DNA of 64,000 bases from SYIM01 sp039800325 (GCA_039800325.1 JBDLQY010000124.1:62001-126000); one strand, 5' to 3'; positions 1 to 8,989 are shown, numbered from the stretch's first letter. The notes: generated by a model not told the origin, from the letters alone. A program made the numbers and translations.

Positions 1-2
1 TG

Positions 3-461
3 TTTGGCATTGAGTGGAGCGTGCTCACTGCCAATGGCTGGATGCATCTCGCCTTGCCAGCCCTTAACTTATCGTTATTCAAGATGGCCATGATGATGCG
101 GCTGGCTCGCGCCGGCACCCGCGAGGTCATGATGGGTGACGCCGTCAAGTTCGCGCGTGCAGCGGGGCAGTCCGAGGCAACCATTCTCAGCCGGCATGTG
201 CTGCGTCTGATTTCAATTCCGATCGTGACGGTTTTCGGACTTGAGCTGGGATCCACCCTCGCCTTTGCCGTAGTCACCGAGACGATCTTCTCATGGCCTG
301 GGCTGGGTAAGCTCATCATCGATTCAATTCAGACGCTCGACCGCCCTGTCATGGTGGCCTATCTGATGCTGGTGGCGCTGTTGTTCATCATGATCAATCT
401 GCTGGTCGATCTGGCCTATGCGGTGCTCGACCCGCGCCTGCGTTCGATGAGAACCTCATGA
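3..461 (+). CDS. Peptide ABC transporter permease, DppB/OppB type (5' end outside window)
   Basis: This is the C-terminal part of an inner-membrane permease of a dipeptide/oligopeptide-type ABC importer. The frame is open from the first complete codon at base 3, so the gene begins before the window; the GTG at 21 is internal. About 152 residues are visible. They contain the EAA-like cytoplasmic loop with ARAAG followed by a hydrophobic stretch, the typical ETIFSWPGLG segment of DppB proteins, and a last transmembrane helix that ends near LDPRLR. A second permease and two ATPases of the same system follow directly. The transported substrate cannot be told from this fragment; nickel, glutathione and peptide systems look alike here. 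Confidence 0.9.
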   Translation, partial: FGIEWSVLTANGWMHLALPALNLSLFKMAMMMRLARAGTREVMMGDAVKFARAAGQSEATILSRHVLRLISIPIVTVFGLELGSTLAFAVVTETIFSWPGLGKLIIDSIQTLDRPVMVAYLMLVALLFIMINLLVDLAYAVLDPRLRSMRTS

Positions 462-513
462 CGGTGCACCGTTCAGTACTTTGCTGTCGCTGCCATCGCC
501 GAGGATCGCTTCA

Positions 514-1395
514 GTGAAAGCCACAGGCACGCCGCTTGGGCGATTCATGGATGAGTTCGCGCACAATCGCGTCGCGGTTGTAGCGGCATTATTCATTTTC
601 GTACTGGCGACGGCCGCGTTGCTCGCGCCGTGGCTGGCACCACAAGATCCATACGATATCGGTTCGCTTCGCCTGTCCGATGCGCGTCGCCCTCCAGGAT
701 TCGTAGGCTCGGGCGGCTACACGCACTGGCTGGGTACTGACGCCCAGGGCCGCGATCTGTTATCGGCGATTCTGTATGGCCTGCGTATTTCCGTGCAGAT
801 CAGTCTCGCCGCCGGTGCGATCGCGTTTGTACTCGGCGCTGGCATGGGGGCCACGGCTGCCTTCGCCGGAGGGCGAACCGAGAGCCTGATTATGCGCATC
901 GTAGACTTGCAGCTGTCGTTTCCAGCGATTCTGCTGGCCCTGGTGTTGTCGGCCCTGCTGGGGCAGGGCAAGTGGCAGATCATCATCGCCCTGGTCACGG
1001 CGCAGTATGCGTATTTTGCTCGGACAGCTCACGGGGCCGCGCGCACTGAGCGCGCGCGGGATTACGTCGAGGCCGCACTGTCGACGCCCATGCCACCTGT
1101 CTCAGTCATTGTGCGCCACATACTGCCTAACTGTCTGCCACCGCTGATTGTCGTGGCCACAGTTCAGGTTGCCAACGCAATCTCTCTTGAGGCCACGCTG
1201 TCTTTTCTGGGTTTGGGGCTTCCTGTGACTGAACCGTCGCTCGGTATGTTGATTGCCAACGGCTTCCAGTACATGTTGTCGGGACGTTACTGGATTTCGA
1301 TCTTCCCGGGTATCGCACTGATTGCGTTGATCGTTTCCATCAATCTGGTCGGTGATCAGGTGCGCGATCAGTTCAATCCGAGGCTGCGTCGATGA
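514..1395 (+). CDS. Peptide ABC transporter permease, DppC/OppC type
   Basis: This is the second inner-membrane permease of the peptide-type importer, 293 residues from GTG 514. It has an N-terminal transmembrane helix (VAVVAALFIFVLATAALLAP), the LGTDAQGRDLLS segment typical of DppC/OppC, and a five-helix core with an EAA loop near ARDYVEAA. I chose GTG 514 because GAGG lies nine bases before it; TTG 481 (304 residues) has no visible ribosome site, and ATG 547 is a shorter option. The stop overlaps the start of the next ATPase gene, which supports one operon. The family assignment is secure; the substrate is unknown. Confidence 0.9.
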   Translation: MKATGTPLGRFMDEFAHNRVAVVAALFIFVLATAALLAPWLAPQDPYDIGSLRLSDARRPPGFVGSGGYTHWLGTDAQGRDLLSAILYGLRISVQISLAAGAIAFVLGAGMGATAAFAGGRTESLIMRIVDLQLSFPAILLALVLSALLGQGKWQIIIALVTAQYAYFARTAHGAARTERARDYVEAALSTPMPPVSVIVRHILPNCLPPLIVVATVQVANAISLEATLSFLGLGLPVTEPSLGMLIANGFQYMLSGRYWISIFPGIALIALIVSINLVGDQVRDQFNPRLRR

Positions 1396-2438
1396 TGCAG
1401 CGGCCACATTCGTCGCGTGGTATCGAGGGTATCCCGGCCGCAGGCATCCCTTTGCTGCAGGTGACTGAGCTTAAGACTTACTTTCATACCCGCGATGCCG
1501 TGTTGCGCGCGGTTGATGGCGTGTCCTTCAGTATCGACTCGGGTGAGGTGGTGGGTCTGGTGGGTGAGTCGGGTTCCGGCAAAAGCATGACGGGCTTTTC
1601 GCTGCTGGGCCTGGTCGATCCGCCCGGCCGGATTGAAGGGGGCTCGATCCGATTGCGTGGACGCGAACTGGTCGGCCTGACCGCGGGTGAGTGGCGTTCG
1701 ATTCGTGGCCGAGAAATCGCCATGGTGTTCCAAGACCCCATGGCAACGCTGAATCCGCTATTAACCATCGGTGAACAGATTCGCCTGGCCATCAATGCGC
1801 ATGAGCGGGTCGGTCGACAAGCTGCGCGTGACCGAGGCATTGAGGTTCTGAATCGCGTCGGCATCCCTGAAGCAAGCCGGCGGTTGGACGCTTGGCCACA
1901 TCAGTTGTCAGGCGGCATGCGACAGCGGGTTGCTATCGCCATCGCGCTCCTTCACCGGCCCGCGCTTATTGTGGCTGATGAGCCTACGACAGCCCTCGAC
2001 GTCTCCATACAAGCCCAGATTCTGGCGGAGGTTCAGACCCTGGTCCGCGAGCTCGGTACGGCCTTACTCTGGATTAGTCATGATCTGGCCACCGTATCGG
2101 CGCTCGCCAGCCGGCTGCTGGTCATGTATGCAGGGCGTATCGTGGAAGAGGGGCCTTGTGCGACGGTGTTACGCGAACCCCGTCATCCCTATACGCGAGG
2201 CTTGCTGATGTCGATGCCACAGTTCGCCCGTCCGGGCGAACAACTCGCTCAAATACCGGGTGCTCCTCCCGCCCTGTCAGCGTTACCGCAGGGTTGTGCG
2301 TTTGCTCCGCGTTGCCAGCAGGCCAGCGCGCAGTGTCAGGCGGCTGCACCTGAGCGCCAGGCGCAGCCTTCAGACCTCAACAGCACAGTTTCAAGGACAG
2401 GGGTGCGCGCGTGGCGTTGTTACCACCCACTGGGATGA
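1392..2438 (+). CDS. Peptide ABC transporter ATPase, DppD/OppD type
   Basis: This is the first of two cytoplasmic ATPases that energise the peptide importer, 348 residues. Visible motifs are Walker A GESGSGKS (about residues 57-64), the Q-loop VFQDPMATLNP, the signature LSGGMRQR, Walker B ALIVADEPTTALD and the switch His in ISHDL. The C-terminal oligopeptide/dipeptide domain carries the Cys-rich CAFAPRCQQASAQC segment that in this family can hold an Fe-S cluster. It starts four bases before the upstream stop and is followed by the partner ATPase with another four-base overlap, so the genes are translationally coupled. Confidence 0.93.
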   Translation: MMQRPHSSRGIEGIPAAGIPLLQVTELKTYFHTRDAVLRAVDGVSFSIDSGEVVGLVGESGSGKSMTGFSLLGLVDPPGRIEGGSIRLRGRELVGLTAGEWRSIRGREIAMVFQDPMATLNPLLTIGEQIRLAINAHERVGRQAARDRGIEVLNRVGIPEASRRLDAWPHQLSGGMRQRVAIAIALLHRPALIVADEPTTALDVSIQAQILAEVQTLVRELGTALLWISHDLATVSALASRLLVMYAGRIVEEGPCATVLREPRHPYTRGLLMSMPQFARPGEQLAQIPGAPPALSALPQGCAFAPRCQQASAQCQAAAPERQAQPSDLNSTVSRTGVRAWRCYHPLG

Positions 2439-3457
2439 CCGATTTGCACCCGCAGACGCCGCCCCATGTCGTGGCCAGTGGCCTGGTTCGACGTTTCGGC
2501 GCGCGAGCGACCCTTAGCGAACGTCTGGCCAGCCGTCTGACGGGTCAGACGATTGCCCGAGAAGTGCAGGCGGTGTCAGGCGTTTCATTCACCATCGGAC
2601 GCGGCGAAGTTCTGGGGCTGGTGGGTGAGTCGGGGTGTGGCAAGAGTACGCTGGGCCGAATGATCGCAGGCATTCTGACCCCCACAGCCGGCGAGGTGCG
2701 TATTGGCGACGAACCTGTCATGTCGCTTAAGGGTCGTGCTCGTAAGACGACGACGCGGGTTCAGATGATTTTTCAGGACCCCTACGCCTCGCTGGATCCG
2801 AGAATGCGTATCATCGATCAGATTGCCGAGGGGCCTGTGTCGCACGGGCTGGTCAGCCGGGGCGAGGCGTTTGCCTACTCGGTTCGCTGGCTCGAAACCG
2901 TTGGTCTGGACGGCAGCGTTGCACAGCGCTATCCGCACCAGTTTTCAGGCGGACAACGACAGCGCATCGCGGTGGCGAGAGCTTTGGCGATGCAGCCCGA
3001 TACTCTGGTCTGTGATGAGCCGGTGGCCTCACTCGATGTATCGATTCAAGCGCAGGTTTTGAATCTGCTGCTTCGTTTACGCAGCGAGCTGTCCTTGACC
3101 ATGCTGTTTATTAGTCATCACCTAGGCGTGGTACGACATCTGTGCGATCGGGTCGCCATCATGTACCTGGGGCGCATCGTCGAGATCGGCACCGCACAAG
3201 CAGTTTACGAAGTGCCACAGCACCCGTATACACAGGCGCTTTTAGCCAGCGTGCCTGAACTCAGGTTGCAGGAAGGTGAACGCGCGCGCTTTAAGCCTAT
3301 TCAGGGTGAACTGCCTTCGCCCATGAATCCACCGCCAGGCTGTCACTTCCACCTGCGGTGCCCCCACGTACAGCCACGTTGTCGTGGTGACACACCTTTG
3401 CTGGCCGGAAGCGGCGGCCATGAGTACGCCTGCTGGCTGAGGCCCGAGCAGGGCTGA
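2435..3457 (+). CDS. Peptide ABC transporter ATPase, DppF/OppF type
   Basis: This is the second ATPase of the importer, 340 residues from ATG 2435. It shows Walker A GESGCGKST, Q-loop FQDPYASLDPRM, signature FSGGQRQR and Walker B TLVCDEPVASLD, then the C-terminal oligopeptide-transporter domain with a Cys-containing CHFHLRCPHVQPRC segment. ATG 2435 overlaps the preceding stop as ATGA, so I prefer it to the in-frame GTG at 2411, which would add eight residues. It is the last gene of the operon and converges on pdxH with only 13 bases between the stops, with no obvious terminator. Confidence 0.92.
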   Translation: MTDLHPQTPPHVVASGLVRRFGARATLSERLASRLTGQTIAREVQAVSGVSFTIGRGEVLGLVGESGCGKSTLGRMIAGILTPTAGEVRIGDEPVMSLKGRARKTTTRVQMIFQDPYASLDPRMRIIDQIAEGPVSHGLVSRGEAFAYSVRWLETVGLDGSVAQRYPHQFSGGQRQRIAVARALAMQPDTLVCDEPVASLDVSIQAQVLNLLLRLRSELSLTMLFISHHLGVVRHLCDRVAIMYLGRIVEIGTAQAVYEVPQHPYTQALLASVPELRLQEGERARFKPIQGELPSPMNPPPGCHFHLRCPHVQPRCRGDTPLLAGSGGHEYACWLRPEQG

Positions 3458-3470
3458 GCGGACGATCTTT

Positions 3471-4115
3471 TCAGGGTGCCAGACGCTGACGCAGCCAGCT
3501 GCCGTCGGCCTGTAACCGATAACAGATGCGGTCATGCAGTCGCGATCTGCGCCCCTGCCAGAACTCCCAGTACTCGGGCACCAAGCGGTAGCCGCCCCAG
3601 TGCGGCGGGCGCGGTGGGTGCGTGCCGTACTTCAGACCGACTTCAGCGGCGCGCTTGACCAGGCTTGCCCTTGATTCAAGCACTGCGCTTTGAGGCGACG
3701 CCCAGGCACCCAGGCGCGAGGCCAGTGGCCTTGAATCGTAGTAGGCATCCGCTTCTTCAGCGCTACCCTTGTCGACCCGTCCCTCAATGCGCACCACCCG
3801 CTCTAGCTCGACCCAGTGAAACTGCAAGGCAGCGTGCGGGTTTGCAGCGAGCTCTTGACCCTTTCGGCTATCGTAATTCGTGTACCAGACGATGCCGCGT
3901 TCATCAAAGCCCTTGATGAGCACCACCCGGGTGGACGGTCGCCCCTCGGCACCCACGGTAGCCAGGGTCATGGCGTTGGGCTCTGGCACCTTGGCATCGA
4001 GGGCTTGCTGCATCCAGCTGCGAAACTGGGCCAGCGGCACATCGGCCGCATCGTGGTCGCCCAGTTCGCCGCGCTCATAGTCCTTGCGCAGATCGGACAG
4101 CGGTTGATCACTCAT
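3471..4115 (-). CDS. pdxH: Pyridoxamine/pyridoxine 5'-phosphate oxidase
   Basis: This FMN enzyme oxidises pyridoxine or pyridoxamine 5'-phosphate to pyridoxal 5'-phosphate in the vitamin B6 salvage and synthesis route. At 214 residues it has the usual family length. Recognisable segments are RPSTRVVLIKGFDERGIVWYTNYDSRKG near residues 58-85 (FMN and substrate region) and the C-terminal dimer domain PPHWGGYRLVPEYWEFWQG followed by RLHDRICY. It ends in QRLAP like many homologues. It lies downstream of rhlE on the same strand, separated by 70 bases that hold an inverted repeat. Confidence 0.95.
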   Translation of the reverse strand: MSDQPLSDLRKDYERGELGDHDAADVPLAQFRSWMQQALDAKVPEPNAMTLATVGAEGRPSTRVVLIKGFDERGIVWYTNYDSRKGQELAANPHAALQFHWVELERVVRIEGRVDKGSAEEADAYYDSRPLASRLGAWASPQSAVLESRASLVKRAAEVGLKYGTHPPRPPHWGGYRLVPEYWEFWQGRRSRLHDRICYRLQADGSWLRQRLAP

Positions 4116-4118
4116 GCT

Positions 4119-4145
4119 TGAGCTCTCTCTTTGAGATCGAGCTCA
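4119..4145 (-). promoter_or_regulatory. Inverted repeat between rhlE and the pdxH start
   Basis: TGAGCTC at 4119-4125 is mirrored by GAGCTCA at 4139-4145, and an inner TCTC/GAGA pairing is possible. On the minus strand the repeat ends three bases before the pdxH ATG and would include its purine-rich ribosome site. It could be a weak rhlE terminator or a structure that limits pdxH translation. There is no U-tract, so a classical intrinsic terminator is unlikely. Confidence 0.35.
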
Positions 4146-4185
4146 GAGCTTAGCAGTTGTGTCGATATCCGATCAGTCAGTGATA

Positions 4186-5718
4186 TCAGCGACGGCCAGA
4201 GGGTGGCCGACCAAAACCACCGAAACCGCCCGCTGAGTCGCGGCGGGCCGGTTGTGCAGCGGGTGATGCGGGACGTGGCGCCTGAGACTGTCCGTTGTAA
4301 GACGAGCCAGACTTGGGCGCCATCCCCCGTCCGGTTGGGGCAGCTGTGTGTGCGGTGGGTGCTGAGGAACGACCGGTAGGTGCTGCTGCGCGCCCAGTTG
4401 GGGAAGCGGATTGTCCACGTCCATTGGCACCTGGTTTGTGGTGCCCACGGGGTCCGCCTGGCCCACCCGAACGATAAGGTTCGCCGCCACGAGATGGTTT
4501 TTGCGAGCGCCCAGGCGCGCCAGGCCTTCTGCCACTACCCATGATGATGGGCTCGGGCTTGACGCTGAGATCAGGTTCAAAGCCCGGCACAGTTTGGCGC
4601 TCGAGTGTGCGTCCGATCAGGCGTTCTATGCCCTTCAGAAAATCAAATTCGTCAACGCATACCAGTGAAACCGCTTCGCCCGAGGCGCCGGCCCTGCCGG
4701 TACGGCCGATGCGGTGCACATAGTCTTCAGACACGTTGGGCAATTCGAAGTTGACCACATGTGGCAGTTCATCAATATCGATACCGCGTGCAGCGATATC
4801 GGTGGCCACCAGCACTTGCAGCGTGCCGTCCTTGAACTCGGCCAGCGCCCGCGTACGCGCGTTCTGGCTCTTGTTGCCATGAATGGCGAGCGCATTGATC
4901 CCGTCCTTTTCAAGGTACTCCGCCAGACGGTTGGCACCGTGTTTGGTGCGCGTGAATACCAGAACCTGATACCAGGCACGATCGCGGATAAGCGCGGCCA
5001 GCAGCTCTCGCTTGGCATCGCGGTTGACCAAAATGACGGACTGTGCAACCGCTTCGGCCGGCGCGTTACGTTTAGCCACTTCAACACTGACCGGATCGTT
5101 GAGAAGGCCTTTGGCAAGGCCGCGGATGTCTTCAGAGAAGGTCGCCGAGAACAGCAGATTCTGGCGTTGTCGGGGCAACAGCGCGAGGACTTTGCGGATG
5201 TCATGTATGAAGCCCATGTCGAGCATGCGATCAGCCTCATCAAGCACCAGAATCTCGACAGCCGACAGATCAATGGTGCGCTGGCCGACATGATCGAGCA
5301 GGCGACCGGGTGTTGCTACGAGGATGTCGACGCGACCCCGCAGTTTCGCAATCTGCGGATTGATGCTGACGCCGCCGAACAGGGCCAGCGACGATATACG
5401 CAGATTTCGGCTGTACTGCTTGACGCTATCTTCGACCTGCGCCGCGAGCTCGCGGGTGGGCGTGAGGATGAGCGCTCGGATGGGCTGACGTGCGCGGCTA
5501 GGCTGCGTTGCGGCAGGCGCTGTGTTACTCAGGCGCTGCAGGATAGGCAGGACGAATCCGGCGGTCTTGCCGGTACCGGTCTGGGCGGCGGCCAGCAGGT
5601 CTTTGCCAGCCAGTACCACCGGGATGGCCTGTTGTTGGATAGGGGTGGGTTGCGCATAGCCGAGTTCGGACACGGCGCGCACGATGGGCTCAGAAAGCCC
5701 AAGAGCGGAGAAGGTCAT
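4186..5718 (-). CDS. rhlE: DEAD-box ATP-dependent RNA helicase RhlE-like
   Basis: This is an ATP-driven RNA helicase of 510 residues, expected to act in ribosome or mRNA remodelling. The core has the Q motif (F3, then PTPIQQQAIP), motif I AQTGTGKT, Ia PTRELAAQ, II DEAD, III SAT, V ATDIAARGID and VI HRIGRTGR. The last 120 residues or so are a Gly/Pro/Arg-rich, low-complexity tail with repeated PTGR-like units and an RPPSGRR end, as in RhlE proteins of betaproteobacteria; such tails bind RNA without fixed structure. About 260 bases separate it from the universal stress protein gene upstream, a region with a TATACT-like hexamer on the minus strand (5860-5865) but no clear -35 box. Confidence 0.93.
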   Translation of the reverse strand: MTFSALGLSEPIVRAVSELGYAQPTPIQQQAIPVVLAGKDLLAAAQTGTGKTAGFVLPILQRLSNTAPAATQPSRARQPIRALILTPTRELAAQVEDSVKQYSRNLRISSLALFGGVSINPQIAKLRGRVDILVATPGRLLDHVGQRTIDLSAVEILVLDEADRMLDMGFIHDIRKVLALLPRQRQNLLFSATFSEDIRGLAKGLLNDPVSVEVAKRNAPAEAVAQSVILVNRDAKRELLAALIRDRAWYQVLVFTRTKHGANRLAEYLEKDGINALAIHGNKSQNARTRALAEFKDGTLQVLVATDIAARGIDIDELPHVVNFELPNVSEDYVHRIGRTGRAGASGEAVSLVCVDEFDFLKGIERLIGRTLERQTVPGFEPDLSVKPEPIIMGSGRRPGAPGRSQKPSRGGEPYRSGGPGGPRGHHKPGANGRGQSASPTGRAAAPTGRSSAPTAHTAAPTGRGMAPKSGSSYNGQSQAPRPASPAAQPARRDSAGGFGGFGRPPSGRR

Positions 5719-5976
5719 GGAGTCCCGTTAAAGGGTGATGTACGTCGACCTGTCGCGCGGCGCCATGAGGCGAGGGACACCAGTCGGGAAGACGGACGAG
5801 CTGAGGAGTACGTCAGAATTGACTGCAGCGGGCAGACTGGAATTATTGCTGCAGTGCGAAGTATACGCTGCTTACCCCCAGTGCGCTCGATACGACCGAC
5901 ATGAAGGTCTTTTGAATCGCCTGAATAAACCAACCAGTGGCATGAGGGGGTTTGCGGAGGCGCCGCTTGACTGGCC

Positions 5977-6414
5977 TTAGCGTACGGGCGGTTTTACCAG
6001 CAGGACCGGAATCTTGGCGAGCTCGCTTACACGCTGGGCAACCGAGCCGATCAGCAGGTCGCGCAGCGCACTGCGGCCTTTTGAGCCGAGCACCACCATG
6101 TCGAACTTGCCTGGCTTGGCGGCACTGACGATTTCAGTGGCGACATGGCCGCGGCGAATGATCATGTCATGGCGCACACCGGCCTTATCAAGCGCCCGAC
6201 GCGCGGCAGCCAGGTCAGCCTCGCTGAGTTCGCGCAGGTAGTCTTCAGTAGCCTCCCGGCCGACGAAGCGTGCGGCGTGGCGCAGGGCGATGCTGTCGTG
6301 AACACTGATCAGCGTGACGCTGCCACCTTCGGTAACACGGCCAATCAGATCGATGGCAGCTTTCACCGCCAGCAGCGAGTTTTTTGAGCCGTCGCAGGCA
6401 ACCAGCAATTTCAT
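5977..6414 (-). CDS. Universal stress protein, UspA family
   Basis: This is a single-domain universal stress protein of 145 residues. It begins MKLLVACDGSKNSLLAVKAA, the typical first strand and nucleotide loop, and near the end has GSKGRSALRDLLIGSVAQRV, which matches the G-2X-G-9X-G(S/T) ATP-binding pattern of the ATP-binding Usp class. Its start overlaps the ubiX stop by four bases (ATGA), so it is probably co-transcribed with ubiX. Usp proteins affect stress survival; the exact role here is unknown. Confidence 0.92.
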   Translation of the reverse strand: MKLLVACDGSKNSLLAVKAAIDLIGRVTEGGSVTLISVHDSIALRHAARFVGREATEDYLRELSEADLAAARRALDKAGVRHDMIIRRGHVATEIVSAAKPGKFDMVVLGSKGRSALRDLLIGSVAQRVSELAKIPVLLVKPPVR

Positions 6415-7007
6415 TCAATCGTTCCTTCAGATGAGGTGAGCAGCCCCGTCCATGGCCGCGCCAAGTGATGATCGATACCCATGAGGTTCAGAATGCGTAC
6501 ACACGTGTGATCGACCATGTCGGCCAGCGAGCTGGGCTTCTGGTAGAACGCGGGCACCGGGGGAAAGACGATTCCGCCCATCTCGGTGATCTGGGCCATA
6601 TTGCGCAGGTGGGCGAGATTAAGAGGCGTCTCACGCACGACCAGCACCAGGCGTCGCCGCTCTTTGAGCATTACGTCAGCGGCACGGGTGATCAGATTGT
6701 CGCCGTAGCCTTGGGCAATAGCGGCCAGCGTCTTCATCGAGCAGGGCGCAACCGCCATGGATTCAATGGGAAACGATCCTGAGGCGATGCATGCCCCCAC
6801 CTCGCGTACTCCGTGCACCTCATCGGCCAAGGCCTCGACATCGCTGCGCGAATACTCAGTTTCCTGGGCGATCGTCAGCCAGCCAGCCGGCGATACGGCC
6901 AGGTGCGAGTGGATGTCCGGCATCTCGCGAACAAGCTCAAGCAGCCGCAGTCCATAGGCTGCTCCGGAGGCGCCCGTGATGGCGATGGTGATTCGTTTCG
7001 GGTTCAA
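6411..7007 (-). CDS. ubiX: Flavin prenyltransferase UbiX
   Basis: UbiX joins dimethylallyl phosphate to FMN and so makes prenyl-FMN, the cofactor of UbiD-type decarboxylases in ubiquinone and aromatic metabolism. The family core starts at ITIAITGASGAAYGLRLLEL; the conserved AVAPCSMKTLAAIAQGYGDNLITRAADV and ERRRLVLVVRETPLN segments follow. The frame stays open to an ATG at 7154, but those extra 49 residues (Arg-rich, not family-like) look untranslated. I set the start at TTG 7007, giving 198 residues, near the family norm. The start is uncertain because no strong ribosome site is visible. Confidence 0.88.
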   Translation of the reverse strand: MNPKRITIAITGASGAAYGLRLLELVREMPDIHSHLAVSPAGWLTIAQETEYSRSDVEALADEVHGVREVGACIASGSFPIESMAVAPCSMKTLAAIAQGYGDNLITRAADVMLKERRRLVLVVRETPLNLAHLRNMAQITEMGGIVFPPVPAFYQKPSSLADMVDHTCVRILNLMGIDHHLARPWTGLLTSSEGTIE

Positions 7008-7211
7008 GACTTGAGCCGGTTCGTGCGCTGTCAGCGGTGGTGGAAGGTTTCTGCGCTGAATTCTACCGGCCCTGCCGATGTGGCGCTGTCGCACGGCCCT
7101 AGCCGTATGGCCACGGTTTGCGCAGAATCGTCTCAGCCGATACCTTTGCGGCATGCGCGGACGCGTAAGCCGTCAGCGACCAGCACAAGCACCTGGTGCG
7201 AGAGGATGTCC

Positions 7212-8483
7212 ATGACGACTGTGACGACTGCGCGCGAACCCCGGATCGACTGGGAGCCGGGGAACATCAGCCGGATTCCGTTTGCTGCCTACACTGACCC
7301 CGACATATATCGCCGCGAGCTTGAACGACTTTTTTATAGCGGGCATTGGTGCTATGTGGGGCTCGAATGCGAAATTCCTCAACCGGGCGACTTTCGCACC
7401 AGCTTCGTGGGTGAGCGCTCGGTGATCATGGTGCGCGATGTCGATGGCAGCATCAACGTTGTCGAAAATCGCTGTGCGCACCGTGGTGTGCGGTTCTGCC
7501 AGCGAGATCATGGCAATACGCGTGAGTTCATCTGCCCTTATCACCAGTGGAATTACGATCTTAAAGGGCAACTGCAGGGCTTGCCATTTCGGCGCGGCAT
7601 CAAAGTGATCGAAGAGGGCAGGGCTCGGCTTGAAGGCGGTATGCCAGCCGATTTTCGGCTGGAAGAGCATGGCCTTACGCGCCTTAAGGTAGCCCGCCTG
7701 CACGGTTTAGTCTTTGCGAGCTTCGACCCGGACGCCGAACCGTTTGAAGACTATATCGGGCCGCGCGTGATGCCCTGGCTTGACCGTATCTTCAAGGGCC
7801 GCTCGCTTAGCCTGCTTGGCTATTCGCGACAGCGTATTCCGGGCAACTGGAAACTGATGCAGGAGAACATTAAAGACCCCTATCATCCGGGGCTGCTGCA
7901 CACCTGGTTTGTCACCTTTGGCTTGTGGCGTGCCGACCAGAAATCACAGATGGTCATGGATGACCACGGTCGACATGCGGTCATGATTTCGCGTCGCAAT
8001 GAGGGCGGGAAATCCAGCGTAACGCAGGGTGTGAGCTCATTTCGCGAGGGTATGACACTGAACGATATGCGTCTGCTGGATGTGGTCGCCGAGCCCTGGT
8101 GGAATGGCCCGACGGTTACCATGATCACACTCTTTCCGTCAGTGATCGTACAGCAGCAGGTCAACTCGCTGTCGACACGTCATATTGTGCCGCGCGGGCC
8201 AGACGGGTTTGATTTTGTCTGGACGCATTTTGGTTTTTCCGATGACGATGAGGCCATGATTCAGCGACGGCTGCGGCAGGCCAACCTGTTTGGTCCGGCC
8301 GGATTCGTATCGGCCGATGACGGTGAGGTCATCGAGATGTCGCAGCAGGGGTTTCGTCCTGACCCACGCTATTTCACGCTTGCCGAGCTGGGTGGCCGCG
8401 AAGCCAGCGAGGCCGACCACATGGCGACCGAAACCCTGATTCGCGGCATGTATGCCTACTGGCGGCGTGTGATGGAGATCTGA
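7212..8483 (+). CDS. Rieske non-heme iron aromatic ring-hydroxylating oxygenase, large (alpha) subunit
   Basis: This is the catalytic subunit of an aromatic-ring hydroxylase, 423 residues. The Rieske [2Fe-2S] ligands are visible as C88-x-H90 and C108-x2-H111 (CAHRG and CPYH). The mononuclear iron site follows as D222-x2-H225-x4-H230 in ENIKDPYHPGLLH, with the third carboxylate probably in the late VSADDGEV segment. From memory it resembles the anthranilate dioxygenase (AndAc), salicylate 5-hydroxylase (NagG) and terephthalate dioxygenase (TphA2) group; the substrate cannot be fixed by reading. GAGAGG lies six bases before ATG 7212; ATG 7206 is the alternative. The small-subunit gene begins two bases after its stop. 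No reductase or ferredoxin gene lies nearby. Confidence 0.93.
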   Translation: MTTVTTAREPRIDWEPGNISRIPFAAYTDPDIYRRELERLFYSGHWCYVGLECEIPQPGDFRTSFVGERSVIMVRDVDGSINVVENRCAHRGVRFCQRDHGNTREFICPYHQWNYDLKGQLQGLPFRRGIKVIEEGRARLEGGMPADFRLEEHGLTRLKVARLHGLVFASFDPDAEPFEDYIGPRVMPWLDRIFKGRSLSLLGYSRQRIPGNWKLMQENIKDPYHPGLLHTWFVTFGLWRADQKSQMVMDDHGRHAVMISRRNEGGKSSVTQGVSSFREGMTLNDMRLLDVVAEPWWNGPTVTMITLFPSVIVQQQVNSLSTRHIVPRGPDGFDFVWTHFGFSDDDEAMIQRRLRQANLFGPAGFVSADDGEVIEMSQQGFRPDPRYFTLAELGGREASEADHMATETLIRGMYAYWRRVMEI

Positions 8484-8485
8484 GC

Positions 8486-8989
8486 ATGACACCGCTTCGG
8501 TCTTTACGCATCAGTGCCCCGCTTGCAACTGAAATCGCGGCCTTGAATGCCGACTCCGCGGCCGCGCTCGATGAGCGACGCTATGCCGATTGGCTGGCCC
8601 TTTTCGCGCGTGAATGCGCCTACTGGTTACAACCGCGCGAGAACCATGATCGCGGTCTGCCCCTGTGCACCCTGGCGCTCGAAAGTCGAGGCATGCTGAT
8701 GGACCGCATCTACGGTATCGAGAACACCTTGTTCCATCAGCCCTACTATCAGCGGCACGTGTTGGGCGTGTCCAGAGTGCTCGCCCTAGAGGGGCCAGAC
8801 GGAGATTGTCTGCACACGGAGACCGCCTATGCAGTCTTCAGAACCCGGCATGCAGAGCCCAGTGAGGTATTCAACGTGGGGCGTTATCTTGATCGCCTGG
8901 TGCGCGAAGATGGCGAATTGAGAATTGCTGAGCGCCGTGCAATCTTCGACTCCGAGCTGATTCCCAACTCGGTCATCTATCCCGTCTGA
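8486..8989 (+). CDS. Aromatic ring-hydroxylating oxygenase, small (beta) subunit
   Basis: This is the structural small subunit that packs with the Rieske large subunit in an alpha3beta3 or similar hexamer. Its 167 residues fit the family (SnoaL/NTF2-like cone fold). Recognisable features are the early helix DERRYADWLALFARECAYWLQPREN and the late VGRYLDRLVREDGELRIAERRAIFDSELIPNSVIYPV segment, typical of ring-hydroxylating beta subunits. It is two bases downstream of the large subunit and 30 bases upstream of an MFS carrier gene, so it is almost certainly part of the same transcript. Confidence 0.92.
   Translation: MTPLRSLRISAPLATEIAALNADSAAALDERRYADWLALFARECAYWLQPRENHDRGLPLCTLALESRGMLMDRIYGIENTLFHQPYYQRHVLGVSRVLALEGPDGDCLHTETAYAVFRTRHAEPSEVFNVGRYLDRLVREDGELRIAERRAIFDSELIPNSVIYPV

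Noticed and set aside
4714..5904. 396-codon rightward open frame antisense to rhlE
   Set aside because: It is a shadow of the helicase gene; all DEAD-box motifs lie in the other strand's frame.
7008..7154. N-terminal extension of UbiX to ATG 7154
   Set aside because: The extra residues are Arg-rich and absent from UbiX proteins, and they would fill the divergent promoter gap before the oxygenase gene.
6813..7211. N-terminal extension of the Rieske large subunit back to 6813
   Set aside because: It overlaps ubiX, is not family-like, and ATG 7212 has a proper ribosome site.
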